Shown here: positions 1 to 6,240 of the stretch, in pieces
How the letters are laid out: every line of letters begins with the position of its first letter
Numbering within the stretch: position 1 is the stretch's first letter
NCBI GenBank assembly: GCA_964541255.1
Contig: CAZIPL010000046.1
Coordinates: 1-11,412 of the forward strand
Source: CAYOSU01 sp964541255
GTDB taxonomy: Bacteria; Bacillota; Clostridia; Christensenellales; CAMQZB01
Reading direction: 5' to 3'
Length of the DNA: 11,412 nt
Program-made: the position numbers and the translations under genes
Notes under the pieces: generated by a model
What the model saw: the letters and a program-made list of their open reading frames with translations, nothing else
Database searches by the model: none
What the model was told of the DNA's origin: nothing

Positions 1-345
1 TACCGCCTGATTTACCTTTTCGCCGAGATAGCTTTCCGCGTCGTTTTTAAGCTTTGTCAATATCATAGCGGAAATTTCCTGCGGCGTATATGCCTTTCCG
101 TCTACGTGTACTCTGTAATCCGTACCCATTTCGCGCTTGATGGACGAAACGGTTCTGTCGGGGTTAGCAACAGCCTGACGCTTTGCAACCTGACCTACCA
201 ATCTTTCTCCGTCGGCTTTGAAGCCTACTACGGAAGCAGTCGTTCTTGCACCCTCTGCATTCGTGATTACGACGGGTTCACCGCCTTCCATAACCGCTAC
301 GCAAGAGTTAGTCGTTCCTAAGTCGATACCTATAATTTTACTCAT
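1..345 (-). CDS. dnaK: Chaperone DnaK (Hsp70), N-terminal 115 residues, cut by window edge
   Basis: This is the start of the Hsp70 chaperone DnaK, an ATP-driven cytoplasmic foldase that works with GrpE and DnaJ. The first residues read MSKIIGIDLGTTNSCVAVME, the actin-fold phosphate-1 loop of the Hsp70 ATPase domain. They are followed by RTTASVVGF and by a segment containing NPDRTVSSIKREMG, both typical of bacterial DnaK. The fragment covers only about the first fifth of the usual ~610 residues; the rest lies left of position 1. The start at 345 is supported by a GGAGGA ribosome binding site at 354-359, eight bases upstream. It follows grpE by 45 bases with no visible terminator, so it is probably transcribed with hrcA and grpE. 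No defect is visible in the part present. Confidence 0.97.
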   Translation of the reverse strand, partial: MSKIIGIDLGTTNSCVAVMEGGEPVVITNAEGARTTASVVGFKADGERLVGQVAKRQAVANPDRTVSSIKREMGTDYRVHVDGKAYTPQEISAMILTKLKNDAESYLGEKVNQAV

Positions 346-390
346 AATATATATCCTCCGATTTTTTATCTTTTTTATTCGATACGCAAA

Positions 391-1035
391 TTATTTTGCG
401 ACCTTGACAAAACTATATCTGATTACCTTACCGTCCATGGTATATCCTTTCTGGAACACCTCGACGCATTTGTCTACGTCTTCAGGCTTTTCCGCTTCGC
501 ATTGCATTACCGCGTTGTGAAGTTCGGGATCGAACGATGCGTTCAAAGCTTCTATTTCGACGACGTTTAGCTTTCTCAAAATCTCGTCAAACTGCTTTTT
601 GATCAGTTCCACGCCCTTTCTCGAGCTTTCATCGGCAATCGACGCTATCGCTCTTTCGATATTATCCTCAACCGCAAGGAAGCTCTTTATAACCTCAATC
701 TTTCCGTCGGCGTAGCTTGTCGATACCGCCGTTGCGTTTCTGCGCTTGAAGTTATCGAAATCCGCCGCAAGCCTCATATACGTTTCGTCCGAAACTTTTC
801 CGACGGCTTTTGCTTCCAGCTCGCTCGTCTTATTCTCAAGCTCTTTGACCTTGTTTTCAAGCTCGGTGTTTTGCTCGTTAAGCTCTTTGACGAGAGACTT
901 GATTATTTCATACTGCCCCGAAAGCTTTTCGAAAGCTTTATCTTTTTCTTCGCTCGTAAGCTTTTTGAATTCTTCCGAAACCGTTTCGGCGTTTACGTTT
1001 TCTTTCTCGTTTTCTTTTTTCTTCTTTTCTGACAT
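391..1035 (-). CDS. grpE: Nucleotide exchange factor GrpE, 214 aa
   Basis: GrpE releases ADP from DnaK and so resets the chaperone cycle in the cytoplasm. The N-terminus (about 1-35) is highly charged and probably disordered. Residues about 41-78 show leucine-based heptads typical of the long paired helix of the GrpE dimer. Core family motifs follow: DFDNFKRRN at 92-100, FLAVEDNIERAI at 119-130, and FDPELHNAVMQ at 168-178. The C-terminal beta domain ends in VIRYSFVKVAK. The length is slightly above the family's usual ~190 residues because of the N-terminal extension. The gene starts 12 bases after the hrcA stop. Its GGAG ribosome binding site (complement of 1041-1045) lies directly beside that stop, suggesting coupled translation. 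Confidence 0.96.
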   Translation of the reverse strand: MSEKKKKENEKENVNAETVSEEFKKLTSEEKDKAFEKLSGQYEIIKSLVKELNEQNTELENKVKELENKTSELEAKAVGKVSDETYMRLAADFDNFKRRNATAVSTSYADGKIEVIKSFLAVEDNIERAIASIADESSRKGVELIKKQFDEILRKLNVVEIEALNASFDPELHNAVMQCEAEKPEDVDKCVEVFQKGYTMDGKVIRYSFVKVAK

Positions 1036-1047
1036 TTCTGCTCCGAT

Positions 1048-2061
1048 TTAATCTTTGTTTTCGTCGTCACTCAATACTTCCCTTATTCCGTTAAGTACCT
1101 TTATGACTTTGTTATAATCCATTCTCGTAGGTCCTATTACTCCGAACGTTCCGAGATCTTTATCGCCCTGCGTGTAATGTGCCGTGACGACCGTGAAGTC
1201 TTTCGGGATCTCTTCGCTTTCGCCGCCGAACGTAACCGCTATATCGACGTTGCCGTCGCCAACCGACAAAAGCTCTTTGATAGTTTCTTTCGAATCTATC
1301 ACCGAAAGGAAATCCTTGACGTTTTTGATGTTGCTGTATTCGGGGTGAGAGAATATCTTCGACTCGCCCTCCAAAAGCACGCTACCTTTTCGAGAGGATC
1401 TTTCTCTCATTGCTTCGAATATCCTCGAGAACAACTCTTTGAACTCCGAAAATTCCTCTTTGATAAGCTCCGACAAATCGTCGAGCTCGTCAAACGTCTT
1501 TCCGATAAGCTTGCGAGAGAGTATCTTTTCTGCGGACGCAACATAGTTTTCTCCTTTGAGGAAGTTCCCGTAAATACGGAAGTCGTTAACCTCTCCGCCC
1601 GCCATTACGGCGATCATTACTATCACGTTGTCGGAAATCTTAACAAGCTTTACCGACGCTATCGTATCGTCCTCTCCGCCCTTTATCGAAGCAACCGACG
1701 TGTAATTCGTCATGTCCGAAAGAACTTTGACAACTTGATTTGCGATATATTCCGTCTCTCTGACGTTGGACGTGAAGTATTCCTTGATCTCTTTAAGCTC
1801 GCTTTCCGACGCGCGAGTGCTATCAACAAGCTCGTCGATATACATCTTATAGGCAAGGTTTGTCGGCACTCTTCCGGCCGACGTATGCGGATGCGACAAA
1901 AGTCCCATCTCTTCGAGAGAGGCAAGTTCGTTCCTTATCGTCGCGGGAGAAAGCTCTGAAAAATACGTTTCCTGAATCGCTTTGCTTCCGATCGGCGTGG
2001 CATTCTCGATATATTCGTCGATTACCGCTTGCAAAATCTTTTTTCGCCTATCCGATAACAT
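1048..2061 (-). CDS. hrcA: Heat-inducible transcription repressor HrcA, 337 aa
   Basis: HrcA is the DNA-binding repressor of class I heat-shock genes; it binds the CIRCE inverted repeat and depends on GroEL for activity in studied Bacillota. The N-terminal winged helix-turn-helix (about 1-70) contains SPATIRNELASLEEMGLL at 38-55, followed by SHPHTSAGRVPT at 56-67. Both are family signatures. The central part corresponds to the GAF-like dimerisation region, and the C-terminus carries the signature FGVIGPTRMDY at 306-316. The length fits the usual ~340 residues. The start is well supported by an AGGAGGA ribosome binding site (complement of 2068-2074) six bases upstream. It is first gene of the operon, directly behind two CIRCE-type sites, so autoregulation is expected. 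Confidence 0.97.
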   Translation of the reverse strand: MLSDRRKKILQAVIDEYIENATPIGSKAIQETYFSELSPATIRNELASLEEMGLLSHPHTSAGRVPTNLAYKMYIDELVDSTRASESELKEIKEYFTSNVRETEYIANQVVKVLSDMTNYTSVASIKGGEDDTIASVKLVKISDNVIVMIAVMAGGEVNDFRIYGNFLKGENYVASAEKILSRKLIGKTFDELDDLSELIKEEFSEFKELFSRIFEAMRERSSRKGSVLLEGESKIFSHPEYSNIKNVKDFLSVIDSKETIKELLSVGDGNVDIAVTFGGESEEIPKDFTVVTAHYTQGDKDLGTFGVIGPTRMDYNKVIKVLNGIREVLSDDENKD

Positions 2062-2088
2062 CTTACATCCTCCTCGTTAATTTTAGTT

Positions 2089-2115
2089 TTGGCACTCTTT
2101 TAGTTCGAGTGCTAA
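2089..2115. promoter_or_regulatory. CIRCE operator, proximal copy
   Basis: The plus strand reads TTGGCACTC, nine bases, then GAGTGCTAA. This matches the CIRCE consensus (TTAGCACTC-N9-GAGTGCTAA) at 17 of 18 arm positions; the only change is G for A at 2091. It lies 28 bases upstream of the hrcA start and would fall in the first transcribed bases, where HrcA binding blocks transcription. Confidence 0.95.
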
Positions 2116-2121
2116 ACTTTG

Positions 2122-2156
2122 ATTATAATTTAGCACTCTCACCGCGAGACTGTCAA
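2122..2156 (-). promoter_or_regulatory. Promoter of the hrcA-grpE-dnaK operon
   Basis: On the minus strand a perfect -35 hexamer TTGACA occupies 2156-2151. Two -10 candidates follow. TAAATT (2132-2127) lies 18 bases downstream and is preceded by TG plus one base, as in an extended -10. TATAAT (2127-2122) matches consensus perfectly but lies 23 bases from the -35, too far for a normal sigma-A spacing. The promoter sits inside the second CIRCE-like site and just upstream of the first, as expected for HrcA repression. The exact -10 is unresolved. Confidence 0.75.
2130..2156. promoter_or_regulatory. Second CIRCE-like operator, one perfect and one degenerate arm
   Basis: The plus strand has a perfect left arm TTAGCACTC at 2130-2138, nine spacer bases, and GACTGTCAA at 2148-2156, which keeps six of nine positions of the right arm. 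The degenerate arm contains the complement of a consensus -35 hexamer (TTGACA), so drift from the operator consensus may reflect selection for the promoter. It lies 14 bases from the proximal CIRCE. Whether HrcA binds this site is an inference. Confidence 0.7.
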
Positions 2157-2344
2157 CTTTTTGGAAGTACTTTTTCGGAAAAATCGAAACATTTTTATAA
2201 AAAACATAATTTTTCCGCTTTTTTGCCGTATAGATACCGAAATTTGATTTTATAATCTATAAGAAGTAAATGCTTTGTCTAACGCCAAATCATTTTGCAA
2301 ACGCTTCGCTTTTGCTACGAACCTATCGTTTCGCGCTTCTTAGC

Positions 2345-2404
2345 TTGAAATGTAGCGAAGTTCCAAACCCTTGCAAGCAAAATAGAAACTTCTTGTATTA
2401 TAAC
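2345..2404. repeat. 60-base hairpin repeat, copy 1
   Basis: This copy matches the next one (2411-2470) at 47 of 60 positions without gaps. The arms GAAGTT (2357-2362) and AACTTC (2387-2392) can pair, extended by a C/G pair after one mismatch. The loop holds CCTTGCAAGCAA, itself a small palindrome. Differences between copies cluster in the arms, while the loop and the tail ACTTCTTGTATTATAA are identical. The function and the relevant strand are unknown. Confidence 0.8.
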
Positions 2405-2410
2405 TAATCG

Positions 2411-2470
2411 TTGAAATACTGCGAAGTCGTAAACCCTTGCAAGCAAGTTTCCGACTTCTTGTATTATAAT
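2411..2470. repeat. 60-base hairpin repeat, copy 2
   Basis: This is the second copy, 66 bases downstream in period. Its hairpin is more complete: GAAGTCG (2423-2429) pairs with CGACTTC (2453-2459), then AAAC pairs with GTTT after one mismatch, then TTGC pairs with GCAA across a two-base tip. Relative to copy 1, one arm position changes from T-A to C-G on both sides, keeping the pair. The tail ends in TATTATAAT, a -10-like sequence. It could be a structured RNA, a mobile palindrome, or part of the control region of the next gene. Confidence 0.8.
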
Positions 2471-2498
2471 TCAAATAATATTATACTTCTATTATATC
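2470..2498 (+). promoter_or_regulatory. Weak promoter candidate for the lipoprotein gene
   Basis: TTCAAA (2470-2475) and TATATC (2493-2498) are 17 bases apart, a correct sigma-A spacing, and lie 34 bases upstream of the start codon. The whole stretch is so AT-rich that several other -10-like hexamers are possible, including the one ending the second hairpin repeat. The exact promoter is therefore uncertain. Confidence 0.25.
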
Positions 2499-2531
2499 CT
2501 TATTATATAAAGAAGCTATAAAGGAGAAAAT

Positions 2532-4613
2532 ATGAAACACATTAAAATTATCGCAAGCGTATTACTTATAGTCGCTCTACTTTCTTTTTGCGGTTGCGAA
2601 AAAAAGCCCGACACCCCGGGAGGATTTCCAAACGGCGGATTTGGCGGACAAAACGCGGTTGACGTTACGGAATATTCAGTCGTTTCGGCGGAGGATTATT
2701 TGATAAAAGATTTGACAGACGTTTCCGCTTCCCCCGATTACGACGAGAACGCGGAAAATTGTTACAAGATAAATCTTTCAACAATTAAAAGCGAAGACCT
2801 CTCATCCGTAACGGCGTATTCATATAAAAACAACGAGCTTAGGATAAAAGCGGGCGGCGTTTTTGTTTTGAGCGGAACGTTTGACGGGACGATTACGGTT
2901 GACGGAATAGACGATCGCGTTCAAATCGTATTAAACGGAGTCACCATTTCAACGACAAAAGACCAAAACAGCGCGGCAATCGTTTTCAAAAAGCCCGACA
3001 ACGACGAAGCCGAGAGAGTTCTTACGGTAAAAAGCGGTACTACGAACACCCTTTCGGACAGCACGGGTGACGACGCAGACGGCGACGGAGCGGTTATTCA
3101 AGCGAAGAAACGTTCAGTTGTCGTCAACGGAAGCGGAATTTTGAATCTTGTTTGCAACGGCGAAAAAACGTGCGGCATTAAGGTCAAAAAAACGCTTGTT
3201 GTCGATGGTGCGACGATAAACGTTTCGAATGCCAAAAAATCGGGCATCAAAGCGGACGAAAAAATCATCATTAAAAACTCCGATATAACAGTTTCTGCAG
3301 ACGGAGACGGAATCAAAACGGATATGGAGCCCGAAAGTGCGGAAGACGCGGAGAAATATTCTTCCAAAATCAAGTACGGATATATCTACATCGAAAACTC
3401 CGACATAGATATTACGTCGGGCGACGACGGAATTTCGGCTAACAGCTGTTTATATATAGCTAACAGCGACGAAAACCTTATCAAAATCAAGACAAACGGC
3501 GGAGCGCCGAATAAAGTTACCGAAAACTCTTCCGATAACGCCGACGGCAAAGCGCTCAAAACGGACGGGATCGAATTCGAAGACACTCTCTACACGGCAG
3601 ACTATGAACAAAACTACGGGCTTGTCATAACGGGCGGACGTTTCGAGATAGATTCCAACGACGACGCGATTCATTCAAAAGGCAACGTAATAATATCGGG
3701 CGGAACTCTGAATATTTCGTCGGGCGACGACGGAATACACGCAGAATATCTCACTAAGATAACAGGCGGAAATATCGTTATAAACAAATCCTACGAAGGC
3801 ATCGAGGGTGCGACGGTCGAAATCTTGGGCGGAAATATCGACGTCGTTTCAACCGACGACGGAATCAATGCCGCAAACGCCGACCTTGGGAATTACGCGT
3901 TCTATATCCTTATTGCGGGCGGCGACATCGACGTTGACGCAGACGGCGACGGACTCGACAGCAACGGCACGCTCAAAATCACGGGCGGAGATTTGCGCGT
4001 TTTGGGACCTACCGACAACTTCAATTCGGCGCTTGACGCAGACACGGGAATTATCATAACGGGCGGCAACATTTGCGCCGTCGGAAGCTCGGGTATGGTA
4101 GAAACGCCGTCGGATAAATCGACGCAATGCTTTATCGTTTTGAACCTTACATCCGCGCAAAGCAAAAACACTACGATTACCGTCGAAAACTCCAAGGGCG
4201 AAAAGGTCTTCGAGCTAACCCCTACGAAAAAATATCAATCGATAATATTGAGCCTAAATTCTTTTAAGCAAAACGAAAGCTATACCGTAAAGGTCGACGA
4301 CGAGTCTTTCGACGCAACCCTTTCTTCTATCGGAACGACTCTCGGAAAACAAAACAACGGTTTTATGCCGAACTTTAAGCCTAACGGAAACCAAAAAGAT
4401 ATGCCCGACGATATGCCGGAAAACTTTGATCCGAATAATATGCCAAACGGCGATTTCAATCCGAATGACTTGCCCGACGATTTCGACCCAAATAATATGC
4501 CAAGTGACTTGCCGAACGGCTTTAATCCGGAAAATATGCCCGATGATATGCCTAATGACTTTGACGGAGGAAACGGCTTTAAGCCCGATAAAAAGCCCGA
4601 CGACGTAAAATAA
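2532..4613 (+). CDS. Secreted beta-helix lipoprotein, Cthe_2159-type carbohydrate-binding family, 693 aa
   Basis: The protein resembles the carbohydrate-binding family named for Clostridium thermocellum Cthe_2159, a right-handed beta-helix reported to bind cellulose and polygalacturonate. It starts with a lysine and a hydrophobic segment ending in FCGC at 19-22, a plausible lipobox with Cys22 as lipid anchor. A Gly/Pro/Asn-rich tether (about 25-40) follows. From about 100 to 525, coil-like units recur with turns such as GDDGISA, GDDGIHA, TDDGINA and DGDGLDS, acidic turns that could bind calcium. Residues about 530-597 look like the family's usual C-terminal beta segment. The tail (about 610-693) repeats FDPNNMP-like units. 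The AAGGAG site at 2521-2526 supports the start. The polymer bound, if any, cannot be read from sequence, and I see no catalytic motif. Confidence 0.85.
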   Translation: MKHIKIIASVLLIVALLSFCGCEKKPDTPGGFPNGGFGGQNAVDVTEYSVVSAEDYLIKDLTDVSASPDYDENAENCYKINLSTIKSEDLSSVTAYSYKNNELRIKAGGVFVLSGTFDGTITVDGIDDRVQIVLNGVTISTTKDQNSAAIVFKKPDNDEAERVLTVKSGTTNTLSDSTGDDADGDGAVIQAKKRSVVVNGSGILNLVCNGEKTCGIKVKKTLVVDGATINVSNAKKSGIKADEKIIIKNSDITVSADGDGIKTDMEPESAEDAEKYSSKIKYGYIYIENSDIDITSGDDGISANSCLYIANSDENLIKIKTNGGAPNKVTENSSDNADGKALKTDGIEFEDTLYTADYEQNYGLVITGGRFEIDSNDDAIHSKGNVIISGGTLNISSGDDGIHAEYLTKITGGNIVINKSYEGIEGATVEILGGNIDVVSTDDGINAANADLGNYAFYILIAGGDIDVDADGDGLDSNGTLKITGGDLRVLGPTDNFNSALDADTGIIITGGNICAVGSSGMVETPSDKSTQCFIVLNLTSAQSKNTTITVENSKGEKVFELTPTKKYQSIILSLNSFKQNESYTVKVDDESFDATLSSIGTTLGKQNNGFMPNFKPNGNQKDMPDDMPENFDPNNMPNGDFNPNDLPDDFDPNNMPSDLPNGFNPENMPDDMPNDFDGGNGFKPDKKPDDVK

Positions 4614-4632
4614 AATCACAAAACAAAACAAT

Positions 4633-4694
4633 AAAGAGCCTATCGAAAACTTCAAGCAATGCTTTTGCCAAAACGTTTTCAAAAGGCTCTTTTT
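4633..4694 (+). terminator. Long-stem terminator after the lipoprotein gene, possibly bidirectional
   Basis: AAAGAGCCT (4633-4641) pairs perfectly with AGGCTCTTT (4684-4692), and a second arm GAAAAC (4645-4650) pairs with GTTTTC (4675-4680) inside it. A run of five T (4690-4694) follows on the plus strand. It begins 20 bases after the lipoprotein stop. The A-rich sequence before the stem gives a partial T tract on the minus strand, so it may also stop transcripts coming from hemW. Confidence 0.85.
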
Positions 4695-4975
4695 ATACTA
4701 TTCTTCGTATTCGTTCTCTTAATAAACTTCGAGAAATAGATAACAGTTATATATTCTTGCAAGAAAACTTATCCCTATCAAAAAATACAATTATGATACA
4801 TTAGATTTGACTAAATCACTTATCTATTGATAGTCTCGCAATTGAGTTTTTACGGCACATCAAAATCGTAACTTTTGGTATTTATAGCAAAGCTTTAAGT
4901 AGTTGTGTTAGAAATTATTTGCAAAGGTTTGACAATTTCGCAAATAAAAGCCAATGATGTTCAATCGGGCGAGAC
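4695..4975. other. Gene-free stretch between two convergent genes
   Basis: No coding sequence or RNA gene is recognisable. It contains a perfect 12-base palindrome TTCTTGCAAGAA (4754-4765), enclosed by GATAA/TTATC arms (4739-4743 and 4769-4773). It also holds an AT-rich inverted pair TTATTTGC (4915-4922) and GCAAATAA (4940-4947), 29 bases past the hemW stop. The latter lacks a T run in the hemW direction, so I do not call it a terminator. Confidence 0.5.
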
Positions 4976-6082
4976 TCAATCCAAAAGCTCTGCCGTTATC
5001 GCACTTCCGACGGAAAAATATTCGCTTTTTATCGCGACTTTGTCATTAGTTATATCGAGGAATTTTTCTATCTTTTTGATTTTCTCTTCCTTTTCCCTCA
5101 AAAAGCTTTTATTAAATCTTTTTTCGAAATCCTTCAAGTTTACGCCGTCGCTTGTTCGAAGCGCCAGCATTATATATTCTTCCTCGAAGTCTTTCTCGCT
5201 CATTTCTTCTTCTAAAAGCTCGTTTTCGGGATTGTCTATATAGTCGAAAAGATTCGAAGTATTATAAAACCGCTTATTGCCAAAAAGCGAATGAGCCGAA
5301 AGACCGATCCCGATATAGTTTTTCATTTGCCAATATCCGAAATTATGTTGCGATCTTTTACCGTTTTTTGCAAAATTAGATACTTCGTAACGCATATACC
5401 CGTTTTTTTCAAGATAATCGACCGCAAAGTCGTATACTTCCGCACTCTCGTCATCGGAAAGAGGAATATATTCTCCCTCTTCGACAAGCTTTTTGAGCTT
5501 CGTCCCGTCTTCTATTATCAGCATATACGCCGATATATGCGAAACGTTTAGGTTTATTGCCTTGTCAAGGTTCTCTTTCACGCGTTTTTCGCTTTGGTTT
5601 TCAAGACCGAGCATTAGGTCTATCGACACGTTATCGAAGTATTTTTTCGCCGTTTTTACGCTATCTTCCGCCTTTTTCCCGCTATGAATTCTGCCTAATT
5701 TTTTCAAATCGTCGTCAAAAAAGGACTGTACTCCGATACTTATGCGATTAAAGCCCGCTTTTTTTAGCATAATAAGCTTTTCTTCGTCGAACGTTTCGGG
5801 GTTGGCTTCGACGGTGATTTCCGCGTTGTCGGCTATTTCGAAAGACTCTTTGATTTTCTCAAGCGTTTTGACGATATATTTCGTTTCTATCGCAGTCGGA
5901 GTTCCGCCGCCGAAGTATATACTTTCAACCTTTTCTCTCCCATACCTTTTGGCTTTTTCTTCTATTTCTGCATTTGCCGCCGAAAAGTATCGCATAATAA
6001 ATTCGTCCTTGTTTTCAAAGGACGAAAAATCGCAATATTTGCATTTTTTTACGCAAAAAGGCGTGTGAAAATATATCAGCAT
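4976..6082 (-). CDS. hemW: HemW-type radical SAM protein (heme chaperone, coproporphyrinogen oxidase-like), 368 aa
   Basis: HemW proteins are radical SAM relatives of the anaerobic coproporphyrinogen III oxidase HemN. Studied members bind heme and deliver it to respiratory enzymes rather than oxidising coproporphyrinogen. The iron-sulfur motif CVKKCKYC is at 10-17. It is followed by Asp-Phe, so the fourth cysteine of HemN (CxxxCxxCxC) is missing, which favours HemW. Other family motifs are YFGGGTPT at 56-63, EANPET at 92-97, RISIGVQSF at 113-121, YEVSNFA at 232-238 and HNFGYW at 246-251. The length is normal. The start is preceded by an imperfect AAAGGAAG ribosome binding site next to a small hairpin. 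A terminator separates it from argS, so it probably has its own promoter, which I could not place. Confidence 0.9.
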   Translation of the reverse strand: MLIYFHTPFCVKKCKYCDFSSFENKDEFIMRYFSAANAEIEEKAKRYGREKVESIYFGGGTPTAIETKYIVKTLEKIKESFEIADNAEITVEANPETFDEEKLIMLKKAGFNRISIGVQSFFDDDLKKLGRIHSGKKAEDSVKTAKKYFDNVSIDLMLGLENQSEKRVKENLDKAINLNVSHISAYMLIIEDGTKLKKLVEEGEYIPLSDDESAEVYDFAVDYLEKNGYMRYEVSNFAKNGKRSQHNFGYWQMKNYIGIGLSAHSLFGNKRFYNTSNLFDYIDNPENELLEEEMSEKDFEEEYIMLALRTSDGVNLKDFEKRFNKSFLREKEEKIKKIEKFLDITNDKVAIKSEYFSVGSAITAELLD

Positions 6083-6093
6083 TTATCTGCTTC

Positions 6094-6119
6094 CTTTGGC
6101 TTCAACCAAAGATTTTTTT
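6094..6119 (+). other. Hairpin with T run next to the hemW ribosome binding site
   Basis: On the plus strand CTTTGG, a six-base loop and CCAAAG (6094-6111) are followed by A and seven T (6112-6119), the form of a small intrinsic terminator. No plus-strand gene ends here. On the minus strand the same hairpin touches the AAAGGA ribosome binding site of hemW and could partly mask it. Either role is inference. Confidence 0.4.
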
Positions 6120-6121
6120 CG

Positions 6122-6159
6122 ATACGGGGCGTTTCTTCTATATCAAAAACGCACCGTAT
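6122..6159. other. Imperfect inverted repeat in the hemW leader or hemW-argS spacer
   Basis: ATACGG-G-GCGTTT (6122-6134) pairs with AAACGC-A-CCGTAT (6147-6159): twelve base pairs with one mismatch and a 12-base loop. There is no T tract on the minus strand, so it is not a terminator in the gene direction. It could be a leader structure of hemW mRNA or a protein-binding palindrome. Confidence 0.5.
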
Positions 6160-6179
6160 TGTTACTTAGCTTTATATTG

Positions 6180-6207
6180 AAAAAGGCTTTTATCTCAGAA
6201 AAGCCTT
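6180..6207 (-). terminator. Intrinsic terminator of argS
   Basis: On the minus strand AAGGCTTTT, a seven-base loop and AAAAGCCTT form a perfect nine-base-pair stem (6207-6183), running into a five-T tract (6184-6180). It begins 34 bases past the argS stop codon and separates argS from hemW transcription. Confidence 0.85.
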
Positions 6208-6240
6208 ATCTCATTTTACCTCAAAACTTCTCCAAGAAAA

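Larger units (their letters stand above)
2157..2531. other. Gene-free, AT-rich spacer between the heat-shock operon and the lipoprotein gene
   Basis: No credible coding sequence was found on either strand. The part next to the hrcA promoter (2157-2255) is rich in A and T runs. An inverted pair TAAGAAG (2260-2266) and CTTCTTA (2336-2342) brackets the middle. Two 60-base tandem hairpin repeats fill 2345-2470, listed separately. The last 60 bases are extremely AT-rich and contain several -10-like hexamers ahead of the lipoprotein ribosome binding site. Confidence 0.7.

Noticed and set aside
1177..1959. A 260-codon open frame on the plus strand opposite hrcA
   Set aside because: It lies wholly inside hrcA on the other strand, has no ribosome binding site or family resemblance, and its residues mirror the codon bias of hrcA.
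2345..2470. CRISPR array
   Set aside because: There are only two 60-base units with a six-base gap and diverged sequence, with no spacer-repeat alternation and no cas genes.
4254..4682. A minus-strand open frame rich in Ile, Val and His opposite the lipoprotein tail
   Set aside because: The periodic sequence is the mirror of the Asp/Asn/Pro/Met repeats on the coding strand, and it would begin inside the terminator stem.
4832..4976. Inverted pair AGTCTCGC and GCGAGACT as ends of a small mobile element
   Set aside because: Only eight bases match, which is expected by chance within a few hundred bases, and there is no target duplication.
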